A DNA stretch of 12,544 nucleotides from JANLUX01 sp031366005 (GTDB lineage: Bacteria > Bacteroidota > Bacteroidia > AKYH767-A > OLB10), in NCBI GenBank assembly GCA_031366005.1, contig JANLZB010000015.1, positions 1 through 12,544 on the forward strand, in the 5' to 3' direction. The notes below the pieces were generated by a model, which had not been told where the DNA came from, did no database searches, and saw nothing but the letters and a program-made list of their open reading frames with translations. A program made the translations under genes and the position numbers. Positions 5,654-11,810 of this stretch are shown in pieces. Numbering within the stretch: the first letter of the stretch is position 1; every line of letters begins with the position of its first letter.

Positions 5654-5924
5654 TCAGAATCAACTTGTCAATCTTCAGAATTTCATCGTCAATTTGCGCG
5701 ATTGACATGCATGTCATGTGAATTAAGCTGCATGTCATACGGATTAAGCTGCATGTCATACGAATTAATTGGTCAGATATAAGAACTGACAGGACTGATA
5801 AAATAATTAACCTGCATGTCATATCAATTAAGCTACACGACATACGAATTAACTTGTCAGATGCACCGATTGACAGGCATGTCAAATGAATTAACACGCC
5901 AGACTCATAAATTAAACATTCACT
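5652..5924. repeat. Tandem array of about 13 degenerate 21-bp units
   Basis: Cutting every 21 bases from 5652 gives thirteen aligned units with no indel. The best conserved are CATACGGATTAAGCTGCATGT, CATACGAATTAATTGGTCAGA and CATACGAATTAACTTGTCAGA; shared marks are a central AATTAA and a terminal CATGT/GTCAG. Several junctions make palindromes, for example TGACATGCATGTCA (5703-5716) and TTGACA-GGCA-TGTCAA near 5870. Being a multiple of three, the array is open on the minus strand as LIRMTCS-like heptads (5622-5957), but that frame starts with TTG and has no supporting promoter, so no protein is called. The flanking repeat fragment shows a weaker 21-22-bp periodicity, as if the array grew from it. 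Confidence 0.8.
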
Positions 5925-6178
5925 GCGCACATCCCTCAATATCAATAATAAAAACAAATAAGCAGCCTGGTTAAGTTAACAAACCACATCAAATGAAAAG
6001 AGAAAGCTTATGAGTTACCTTTTTACCAACAGGTAGCAAACAAAATCTTATCCGTTTTTTTAATCTGATACCCTGTAAGAAATAACCATAATAAATCATT
6101 TCACAAAAAATGCTATTGAAACACGATCACAACGTTTGATTTCACACCCAATTAAAGACTTTTTCAGATAATAATAGA
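5925..6178. other. Intergenic stretch with no recognised gene
   Basis: AT-rich sequence between the 21-bp array and the 3' end of rlmD. I see no credible reading frame, RNA gene or strong hairpin, and no clear terminator for rlmD. Confidence 0.5.
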
Positions 6179-7570
6179 TCAATTCTTTAACTCAAGCAAC
6201 GCCACATTCTCCACATGCTCCGTATGCGGAAACATATCCACCGGCTGAAGTTTTACTACTTCATATTTTTCACTTAACAAACTAATATCCCGTGCCTGTG
6301 TAGCAGGATTACAACTTACGTACACAATCCGTTTTGCTCCGCAATGTAAAAGCCTGGCAACAACTTCATGATGCATTCCTGATCGTGGAGGATCTGTAAT
6401 TACCACATCCGGTTTACCATGTTGTGAAAGGAATTCTTCAGTAAGTAAATCTTTCATATCACCTGCAAAAAACTCCGTGTTGGTAATATTATTTATTGAT
6501 GAGTTAAGTTTTGCATCTTCAATTGCTTCAGGTACATATTCAACACCAATTACTTCTTTACTTTGATGAGCAACAAAATTTGCAATGGTTCCTGTTCCTG
6601 TATAGAGATCGTAAACAATTTCATTTCCTGTTAAAGCGGCATACTCACGCGTAATCTGGTAAAGTTTCAATGCCTGTTTTGGATTGGTTTGAAAAAAAGA
6701 TTTCGGTTGAATACGAAATTGAAGTTCTTCCATTTGTTCGGTGATGTAAGGTTCGCCCTTGTAAAGCTGAACCTCTAAATCCTGCATTGTATCATTTGCC
6801 TTTGGATTGATAACATACATCAGCGATGTAATTTGTGGAAACATGTTTGCAAGATGATCTAACAAACCAGTGAGTTGCTGTTGATTGTTTTCATACACCA
6901 TTACAATCACCATCAGGTCTCCTTTCAATGTAGAACGTAGGATGAGGCTTCGCAGCAATCCGCCTTTGTTACAGATATTCATGAAAGGTAAATTATGTTG
7001 TAGTGCATATTCCTTCACTGCTAAACGAATAGCATTACTCGGCTCAGGCTGTAACCAGCATTCATCTATATCCAGCACTTTATCAAACATGCCTGGAATA
7101 TGAAATCCTAAGCCCGGAGTAAAAAGTTCACCCGCAGAAAATTGTTTGGGAGCCAGCCATTTTTTATCAGCAAAAGAATAGTCAAGTTTGTTGCGATAAA
7201 ATCTTGTTTCATCTGATGGGATGATTGGTAATACATCCGGCTCAGTTATTTTACCTAACCGTTGCATTGCATCCAGCACATGTTTTTGTTTATAACGTAA
7301 CTGAGCAGCATAATCCATATCCTGCCATTTACATCCCCCACAAACTCCAAAGTGTTTACAAAAAGCTTCAACGCGAAAGGGAGATGACACATGACGTTTG
7401 ACAACATTTCCTTCAACATAAGATTTTTTCTTTTTCGTAATTACAACATCCACCACATCACCGGGTAATGCATGTTTAACAAAAATCACCAAGCCATTTT
7501 GTTTTGCAAGTGACTTGCCTTCATCAGCAATGTCAATTATTTCGAGTTGTTCTAAAATTTTTCCTTTCAC
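6179..7570 (-). CDS. rlmD: 23S rRNA (uracil-C5)-methyltransferase, RlmD/RumA family
   Basis: A 463-residue SAM-dependent methyltransferase that makes 5-methyluridine in RNA; the RlmD assignment (23S U1939) is by family, and Bacteroidota often have several paralogues. Domains in order: N-terminal TRAM RNA-binding domain (about 1-60); four Cys for a 4Fe-4S cluster (C71, C77, C80, C171); RNA-binding middle region; Rossmann methyltransferase with the FFQTNPKQ motif (292-299), SAM loop DLYTGTGT (321-328), DPPRSG (393-398), nucleophile Cys420 in SCNPAT, and the general base Glu454 in EHVE. Length is normal. The start is GTG at 7570: an in-frame TAA lies immediately upstream, so no earlier start exists. 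It is divergent from rocD. Confidence 0.9.
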   Translation of the reverse strand: MKGKILEQLEIIDIADEGKSLAKQNGLVIFVKHALPGDVVDVVITKKKKSYVEGNVVKRHVSSPFRVEAFCKHFGVCGGCKWQDMDYAAQLRYKQKHVLDAMQRLGKITEPDVLPIIPSDETRFYRNKLDYSFADKKWLAPKQFSAGELFTPGLGFHIPGMFDKVLDIDECWLQPEPSNAIRLAVKEYALQHNLPFMNICNKGGLLRSLILRSTLKGDLMVIVMVYENNQQQLTGLLDHLANMFPQITSLMYVINPKANDTMQDLEVQLYKGEPYITEQMEELQFRIQPKSFFQTNPKQALKLYQITREYAALTGNEIVYDLYTGTGTIANFVAHQSKEVIGVEYVPEAIEDAKLNSSINNITNTEFFAGDMKDLLTEEFLSQHGKPDVVITDPPRSGMHHEVVARLLHCGAKRIVYVSCNPATQARDISLLSEKYEVVKLQPVDMFPHTEHVENVALLELKN

Positions 7571-7585
7571 TTAAATATTTTTTAA

Positions 7586-7671
7586 CGCAGAGAACGCAAA
7601 GTTTTTCGCAGAGAACCGCAAAGGAAACTATGCTTTTTTCTTCGCGAAAAAACGCTCTGTTCTTTGCGGTT
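7586..7671. repeat. CGCAGAGAAcCGCAAAG intergenic repeat with hairpin
   Basis: Two direct units, CGCAGAGAACGCAAAG (from 7586) and CGCAGAGAACCGCAAAG (from 7607), are followed by an inverted unit ending CTTTGCGGTT. AACCGCAAAG (7614-7623) pairs with 7662-7671, and an inner near-palindrome TTTTTTCTTCGCGAAAAAA sits in the loop, giving a long hairpin. It falls in the predicted leader of rlmD. The CGCAGAG core is shared with the hairpins at 2866 and 4172. Confidence 0.75.
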
Positions 7672-7684
7672 ATATTTTGAGCAA

Positions 7685-7692
7685 CAAAAGTA
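7685..7692 (-). promoter_or_regulatory. -7 promoter element TACTTTTG for rlmD
   Basis: Exact TAnnTTTG match on the minus strand, predicting a start near 7680 and a leader of about 110 bases that contains the whole hairpin repeat 7614-7671. Confidence 0.5.
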
Positions 7693-7744
7693 TTGAAACG
7701 TAATCAGCATGTGTAAATTCTTAGGAGCTTCAGAGCTGTTTTCT

Positions 7745-7752
7745 TATCTTTG
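7745..7752 (+). promoter_or_regulatory. -7 promoter element TATCTTTG for rocD
   Basis: Exact TAnnTTTG match 17 bases before ATG 7770, giving a leader of about 12 bases. Divergent to the rlmD element, with 52 bases between them. Confidence 0.55.
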
Positions 7753-7769
7753 CTATTCAAATATTTTTT

Positions 7770-9002
7770 ATGCAATCAGGAAATTCCACTATGACAACAG
7801 AGCAGGCAATTGCGCTTGAAGAAAGATACGGAGCTCATAATTATCATCCATTACCAGTGGTTTTAACACGCGGAGAAGGTGTGTTTGTCTGGGACGTGGA
7901 AGGCAAACGCTATTATGATTTTCTTTCCGCTTACTCTGCCGTTAACCAGGGGCATTGTCATCCGCGCATCATTGCTTCATTGATTGACCAGGCGCAAAAA
8001 CTTACATTGACATCACGCGCATTTCATAATGATTTGCTTGGTGAATACGAACAATTTATGACTGAGTTTTTTGGCTACGATAAATTGTTACCCATCAATT
8101 CAGGTGTTGAAGCTGTGGAGACAGCAATCAAACTTGCGCGCAGATGGGGATATGTAAAAAAGAATATTACGGATAACGAAGCAAAAATTATTTTCTGCTC
8201 TGGTAATTTTCACGGGCGCACTATTTCTGTAATTTCTGCTTCTACCGATCCTGATTCAAACACAAAGTTTGGCCCTTACACTCCCGGTTATGTAATTATT
8301 CCTTACAATGATTTAGATGCTTTGCGAAAAGCTGTTGCAGATAAAAACGTTGCAGGATTTATTGTTGAACCAATACAGGGCGAAGCAGGTGTGATTGTTC
8401 CTGATGAAGGATATATTTCAAACGCATATTCAATTTGTAAAGTAGCAAATGTTTTATTTATTGCTGATGAAATTCAGACTGGATTAGGCCGTTGCGGAAA
8501 AATGTTGTGCTGCGATTTTGAAAATGTGCATCCCGATGTTTTAATTCTTGGTAAAGCACTTTCAGGAGGAGTGATGCCGGTGAGTGCAGTGCTTGCCAAT
8601 GACGATGTGATGATGAATATAAAACCTGGCGAACATGGTTCTACTTATGGAGGAAATCCATTGGCTTGTAGAATCGCAATGACTGCCTTAAGTGTACTTG
8701 AAGATGAAAACCTCGCTGATAATTCTCTCTTGCTTGGAGATATTTTCCGAGCAGAATTACAAACTATAAAGAGTGATCGCATAACTACCATTCGTGGCAG
8801 AGGTTTGTTCAATGCAATTGTGATTAAAGAAGAGGATGGTATTGATGCGTGGAAAATTTGTTTGGCAATGAAAGAAAACGGTTTGCTTGCAAAACCTACG
8901 CATGGTGATATCATTCGATTTGCTCCACCGTTGGTTATTAATGAAGAGCAATTGATGGAATGCTGTTCGATAATTAAGAAAACGATTGAAGAAATAAAAT
9001 AG
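7770..9002 (+). CDS. rocD: Ornithine--oxo-acid aminotransferase
   Basis: A 410-residue class III PLP-dependent aminotransferase, expected in the cytoplasm, transferring the delta-amino group of ornithine to 2-oxoglutarate to give glutamate-5-semialdehyde, a link between arginine and proline metabolism. Family marks: YGAHNYHPLPVVL (20-32) and SAYSAVNQGHCHP (53-65), both typical of ornithine rather than acetylornithine aminotransferases; PLP phosphate loop SGVEAVETA (111-119); FHGRT (147-151); Asp233 in ADEIQTG; Schiff-base Lys262 in LGKALSGG; and GSTYGGNPLA (290-299). Full length. ATG 7770 follows the promoter by a short leader; an in-frame ATG at 7791, preceded by a weak AGGAAA, is an alternative start that would remove seven residues. 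No other arginine genes are adjacent. Confidence 0.93.
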   Translation: MQSGNSTMTTEQAIALEERYGAHNYHPLPVVLTRGEGVFVWDVEGKRYYDFLSAYSAVNQGHCHPRIIASLIDQAQKLTLTSRAFHNDLLGEYEQFMTEFFGYDKLLPINSGVEAVETAIKLARRWGYVKKNITDNEAKIIFCSGNFHGRTISVISASTDPDSNTKFGPYTPGYVIIPYNDLDALRKAVADKNVAGFIVEPIQGEAGVIVPDEGYISNAYSICKVANVLFIADEIQTGLGRCGKMLCCDFENVHPDVLILGKALSGGVMPVSAVLANDDVMMNIKPGEHGSTYGGNPLACRIAMTALSVLEDENLADNSLLLGDIFRAELQTIKSDRITTIRGRGLFNAIVIKEEDGIDAWKICLAMKENGLLAKPTHGDIIRFAPPLVINEEQLMECCSIIKKTIEEIK

Positions 9003-9005
9003 GAT

Positions 9006-9070
9006 CGTCATTGCGAGGAACGAAGCAATCTGTTTCATAGCTGCCGATTGCTTCGTTCCTCGCAATGACG
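9006..9070. repeat. Perfect 25-bp inverted repeat (GTCATTGCGAGG type)
   Basis: Left arm 9006-9030 (starts CGTCATTGCGAGGAACGAAG) is exactly complementary to right arm 9046-9070, with a 15-base loop. It occupies nearly the whole gap between the convergent genes rocD (stop at 9002) and the DUF4199 gene (stop at 9073), so it could end transcription from both sides, though it has no T-run. A half copy lies at 249-284, which shows it is dispersed. Confidence 0.9.
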
Positions 9071-9072
9071 CA

Positions 9073-9582
9073 CTAAACAATCTCCTCTGGATTTGGCTTT
9101 TTCATTATTCCAGCCATAATCAATCCTAAAACAGCAGCTATAAAAAGTGAAAAGAAAATTGCAAAACCAAATTGTACAACTGGTGTCATAAAGGGTTCCA
9201 TTTGTTTCATTGCTTTGTCTATTAACTCATCATTCATTCCTCGCTCAGTCATTTTTTCTACTTGCACCTGTATCAGGTAATCACTGTAAGTCGGATCAAT
9301 AAATTTAAGATATAAGAAATGATAGACTGAGCCTATTAATCCTCCAACAATTCCAACAATAAATGCCTGGTTAAAAGCTTTGCCGAAAGTGATCCAGCCA
9401 TTACCGATTTCATCACGGTAAGTTTTGATCGCTAAATACATGAATACGACCGGAATAATAACTGTTAACCATTGTATAATTTGTATAGAACTGGTTCTGT
9501 TTATACCGGTGATATACATCACTAAATTGAATAGTACTCCAACTATTCCACTGATCAATCCATATTTTACTGCTGGTTTCAT
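9073..9582 (-). CDS. DUF4199 membrane protein
   Basis: A 169-residue inner-membrane protein that fits DUF4199, a family found mainly in Bacteroidota with no established function. Four hydrophobic helices are visible at about 7-25, 33-53, 71-92 and 133-160. The loop between helices three and four is hydrophilic, with Tyr-Ser-Asp-Tyr and a charged amphipathic helix (VEKMTERGMNDELIDKAMKQ). Short motifs consistent with the family are MKPAVKYGLISGIVG at the start and GWITFGKAFNQAF before the third helix. The gene is single, convergent with rocD across the 25-bp palindrome, and its upstream region contains the GTTTACAG inverted repeat. Confidence 0.75.
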   Translation of the reverse strand: MKPAVKYGLISGIVGVLFNLVMYITGINRTSSIQIIQWLTVIIPVVFMYLAIKTYRDEIGNGWITFGKAFNQAFIVGIVGGLIGSVYHFLYLKFIDPTYSDYLIQVQVEKMTERGMNDELIDKAMKQMEPFMTPVVQFGFAIFFSLFIAAVLGLIMAGIMKKPNPEEIV

Positions 9583-9589
9583 TTTTTTT

Positions 9590-9657
9590 AGTTTACAGTT
9601 TACGATTTACAATTTGCGGTTTAAGCATCAGCAACTGTAAACCGTAAACTGTAAACT
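9590..9657. repeat. GTTTACAG inverted repeat
   Basis: AGTTTACAGTTTACG (9590-9604) is exactly complementary to 9643-9657, and the match continues inwards for about ten more bases with two mismatches. Each arm is itself a run of GTTTACA/G units. It lies 8 bases upstream of the DUF4199 start, within the divergent gap to the protease gene, and would form a strong hairpin in the leader. I recall similar sequence from Bacteroidota intergenic regions. Confidence 0.8.
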
Positions 9658-9663
9658 TTCATC

Positions 9664-9671
9664 TAATTTCG
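9664..9671 (+). promoter_or_regulatory. Candidate -7 element TAATTTCG for the protease gene
   Basis: One mismatch to TAnnTTTG, 40 bases before ATG 9712. It directly adjoins the GTTTACAG inverted repeat. Weak support. Confidence 0.25.
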
Positions 9672-9711
9672 TACGTCAAAGAAAACAATTCCCTTTATCA
9701 TATTCAAATAG

Positions 9712-10596
9712 ATGTTTGTAAAAGCAATTGAAGAAGTAAGTCATTATACACGGCCTATTCATACCATAATGCGTAGTTATGGAAGCAATAAAGTTTTTCC
9801 GGGTGCATCTACTTTGTTTTTCGTGAATGATGAAGGTGATGCAATTACATGTCGTCATGTTGCTGAGTTATTAATCAAAGCTGAACAAATCAACCAGCAA
9901 TATCTTTTATTTACTCAATCACGTTTCCGATTGAAAAATGATGAAATGCATCTGGCAAATCTTGCTGAAATTGAAGCACAGTTTAGTTTTGCAAAAGAAA
10001 GTATTGTTCAGATAAAATATTTTTTCCCGGGTTTATTTGACAACATTACCGGATTCGAAATTAAATCGCATCCTGTTCATGATCTTGCATGGATACACTT
10101 TAAAGGATTTCAAAAAAAATTTTATAGTGGTCATGCTCGTTTTTACAATTCGGAAATACCGGTTAAGCAGGGAAAGTCATTGTGCAGATTAGGTTTTCCA
10201 TTTCCTGAATTTTCAAATTTTAATTATAATTATCAGGCAGATGATATTGAATGGACGCGTGAGGGAAATCCGAACTCACCGATATTTCCAATTGATGGAA
10301 TCGTAACAAGACATCTTGTTTTTAATGGTAAGGTTGTCGGACTGGAAATGAGTACTCCCGGTTTACGTGGACAAAGCGGAGGCCCGTTGTTTGATGTGGA
10401 TGGAATTGTGTATGGAATGCAAAGCTCAACACGGCACTTGCATTTAGGATTTGATCTTGAAAATTTTGAAGTAAATATTGGTTCACAAACAAAACGAATT
10501 ACCAACACACCATTTCTGCATGTGGGTCAATGTGTGCATGTGGAGGTGATAAAGGAATTTTTGACAGAGCAGGGAGTTAAATATACCGTGTCATAA
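9712..10596 (+). CDS. Trypsin-like serine protease without signal peptide
   Basis: A 294-residue protein with a chymotrypsin-fold triad in the expected order: His49 in TCRHVAE, Asp124 in HPVHDLAWI, and Ser222 in LRGQSGGPLF. The oxyanion-hole Gly220 and the following GGPLFDVDGIVYGMQSS stretch are typical of DegP/trypsin-like peptidases. No PDZ domain follows and there is no signal peptide or membrane segment, so it should be cytoplasmic, unlike most DegP relatives. The C-terminal 50 residues after the catalytic domain are of unrecognised type. It is a single-gene unit, divergent from the DUF4199 gene. Substrate unknown; a quality-control or effector role are both possible. An in-frame ATG at 9769 is a less likely start. 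Confidence 0.8.
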   Translation: MFVKAIEEVSHYTRPIHTIMRSYGSNKVFPGASTLFFVNDEGDAITCRHVAELLIKAEQINQQYLLFTQSRFRLKNDEMHLANLAEIEAQFSFAKESIVQIKYFFPGLFDNITGFEIKSHPVHDLAWIHFKGFQKKFYSGHARFYNSEIPVKQGKSLCRLGFPFPEFSNFNYNYQADDIEWTREGNPNSPIFPIDGIVTRHLVFNGKVVGLEMSTPGLRGQSGGPLFDVDGIVYGMQSSTRHLHLGFDLENFEVNIGSQTKRITNTPFLHVGQCVHVEVIKEFLTEQGVKYTVS

Positions 10597-10653
10597 AATA
10601 CTTACGCAGGTTCGGATTTTTTAAGTGACTGCAATTAATTTTTTTAAAAATTA

Positions 10654-10872
10654 TTAGAGCCTGTTTAAATTTCATAATTCAAAAAGAATATTTATCATCC
10701 CTTCGGTATTCTCTCTGTGAACTTTAATAATTTAACTATAAAAATACCATCCCTTCTGGATTTTTTAACGCTGAAAACGTGTTATGATTATAAAAAGATC
10801 AGGCAAACAGTTAAGAATCCCGAAGGGATGATATATAAAAAACTATTTTTTAAAAATTTAAACAGGCTCTTA
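10654..10872. mobile_element. MITE-like element with 16-bp TIRs and TTA target duplication
   Basis: The element proper is 10657-10869 (213 bp). Its ends, GAGCCTGTTTAAATTT (10657-10672) and the exact complement (10854-10869), are flanked by TTA on both sides (10654-10656, 10870-10872). A second pair, ATCATCCCTTCGG (10694-10706) and its complement (10820-10832), lies at the same distance from each end, and a related CATCCCTTCTGG occurs at 10748-10759. No transposase fits inside; the short open frame within is not credible. GAGCCTG ends with a TNA duplication recall the IS1031 group of the IS5 family, so it is probably a non-autonomous derivative of such an IS, but this is from memory. Confidence 0.75.
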
Positions 10873-11244
10873 ATTCTTTGCAATCATTATTCCGATCCAC
10901 AAAGCAATTAAACAGGCAGCTACACTTGCTACTATATTTACTCCTGCAAGAAAATAATTTCCTGTTTTAAGAAGATTAAGTAATTCTAAAGAGAATGTAG
11001 AGAATGTGCTAAGCCCGCCACAAAAACCAACACCAATTAACAATCGTTGTTGTTCGCCTTGTGCATGAAGTTTAAACACCAGGCTCGCAGTAAGTAAACC
11101 AAGAATGAATGAGCTGATAACATTGACACAAAATGTTCCGTAAGGGAAAGTGGAATGTAAATAACGAAACATTAAGGTACCTATACCTAATCTTGCGGCA
11201 CTGCCTAAACCGCCACCAATAAATACCAGTATATAAGGGTTCAT
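10870..11244 (-). CDS. crcB: Fluoride efflux channel CrcB/Fluc
   Basis: A 124-residue small membrane protein of the Fluc family, which forms dual-topology dimers in the inner membrane and lets fluoride leave the cell. Signatures: GGLGSAARLG (10-19), FPYGTFCVNVISSFILG (33-49) with the conserved Asn41, and GFCGGLSTFSTFS (73-85), the region that carries the pore Phe and Ser residues and the central sodium site. Four helices and normal length. The ATG overlaps the stop of the upstream PAP2 gene as ATGA, indicating translational coupling; no fluoride riboswitch is evident, as expected for a gene inside an operon. Its stop codon TAA coincides with the right target duplication of the MITE, so the insertion left the protein intact. 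Confidence 0.92.
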   Translation of the reverse strand: MNPYILVFIGGGLGSAARLGIGTLMFRYLHSTFPYGTFCVNVISSFILGLLTASLVFKLHAQGEQQRLLIGVGFCGGLSTFSTFSLELLNLLKTGNYFLAGVNIVASVAACLIALWIGIMIAKN

Positions 11245-11810
11245 GAACGAATGAACTTTTTCTTTGATAAACTATAAATTTTATAAGTGATCAATGCAGT
11301 AAGACTACCCAGTATCCATCCACCCAAAACATCACCGGGAAAATGAGCGCCCAGATAAATTCTGCTATAACTCACTAATATGGTCCATGCAAATAATTCA
11401 ATTTTTGTCCATCGTAATTCATTGGGATAAAGTAGAACAAGAAATACGGACAGTGCCATTACATTGGTTGCATGAGAAGAAACAAATCCATACATACCTC
11501 CACATTCGTTATTTACAAGATGAATGGTATCTGCAAAATATGGATCATGACAGGGTCGCAGCCGGAGGATAAAATTTTTAATAAAAACAGAAATTTGATC
11601 AGTCAATAAGATCATGAAGGCGATAGAAGGCAAAATAAATTTGATTTCTTTACGATGATGTTTTATGATGAGGTAAATCAGCCATGCATACAATGGAATC
11701 CAGATAAACCGTTCTGTTGCCCAGTACATTACTTTATCAAGTACCGGATCATGAAAGCCATTGATAAGGCTGAAAATTTTACGGTCACATTGCAATAAAA
11801 ACTCAATCAT
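11241..11810 (-). CDS. PAP2-family membrane phosphatase
   Basis: A 189-residue integral membrane phosphatase of the PAP2/BacA-independent lipid phosphatase type. The three-part signature is complete: KxxxxxxRP (Lys78-Pro86), a PSGH-equivalent VSSH (110-113), and SRxxxxxHxxxD (Ser149-Asp160), so the catalytic His113 and His156 are present. About five to six hydrophobic helices fit the family. Likely substrates are undecaprenyl pyrophosphate or phosphatidate-type lipids at the periplasmic face; the sequence does not say which. The gene is the middle member of obgE-PAP2-crcB: its ATG overlaps the obgE stop (TAATG) and its stop overlaps the crcB start (ATGA). Confidence 0.85.
   Translation of the reverse strand: MIEFLLQCDRKIFSLINGFHDPVLDKVMYWATERFIWIPLYAWLIYLIIKHHRKEIKFILPSIAFMILLTDQISVFIKNFILRLRPCHDPYFADTIHLVNNECGGMYGFVSSHATNVMALSVFLVLLYPNELRWTKIELFAWTILVSYSRIYLGAHFPGDVLGGWILGSLTALITYKIYSLSKKKFIRS

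Noticed and set aside
5652..5924. Possible CRISPR array
   Set aside because: The units are contiguous 21-mers without spacers and are poorly conserved; no cas genes are present.
10717..10911. Short + frame of 64 codons
   Set aside because: Lies inside the MITE and runs into the crcB 3' end; no recognisable protein.
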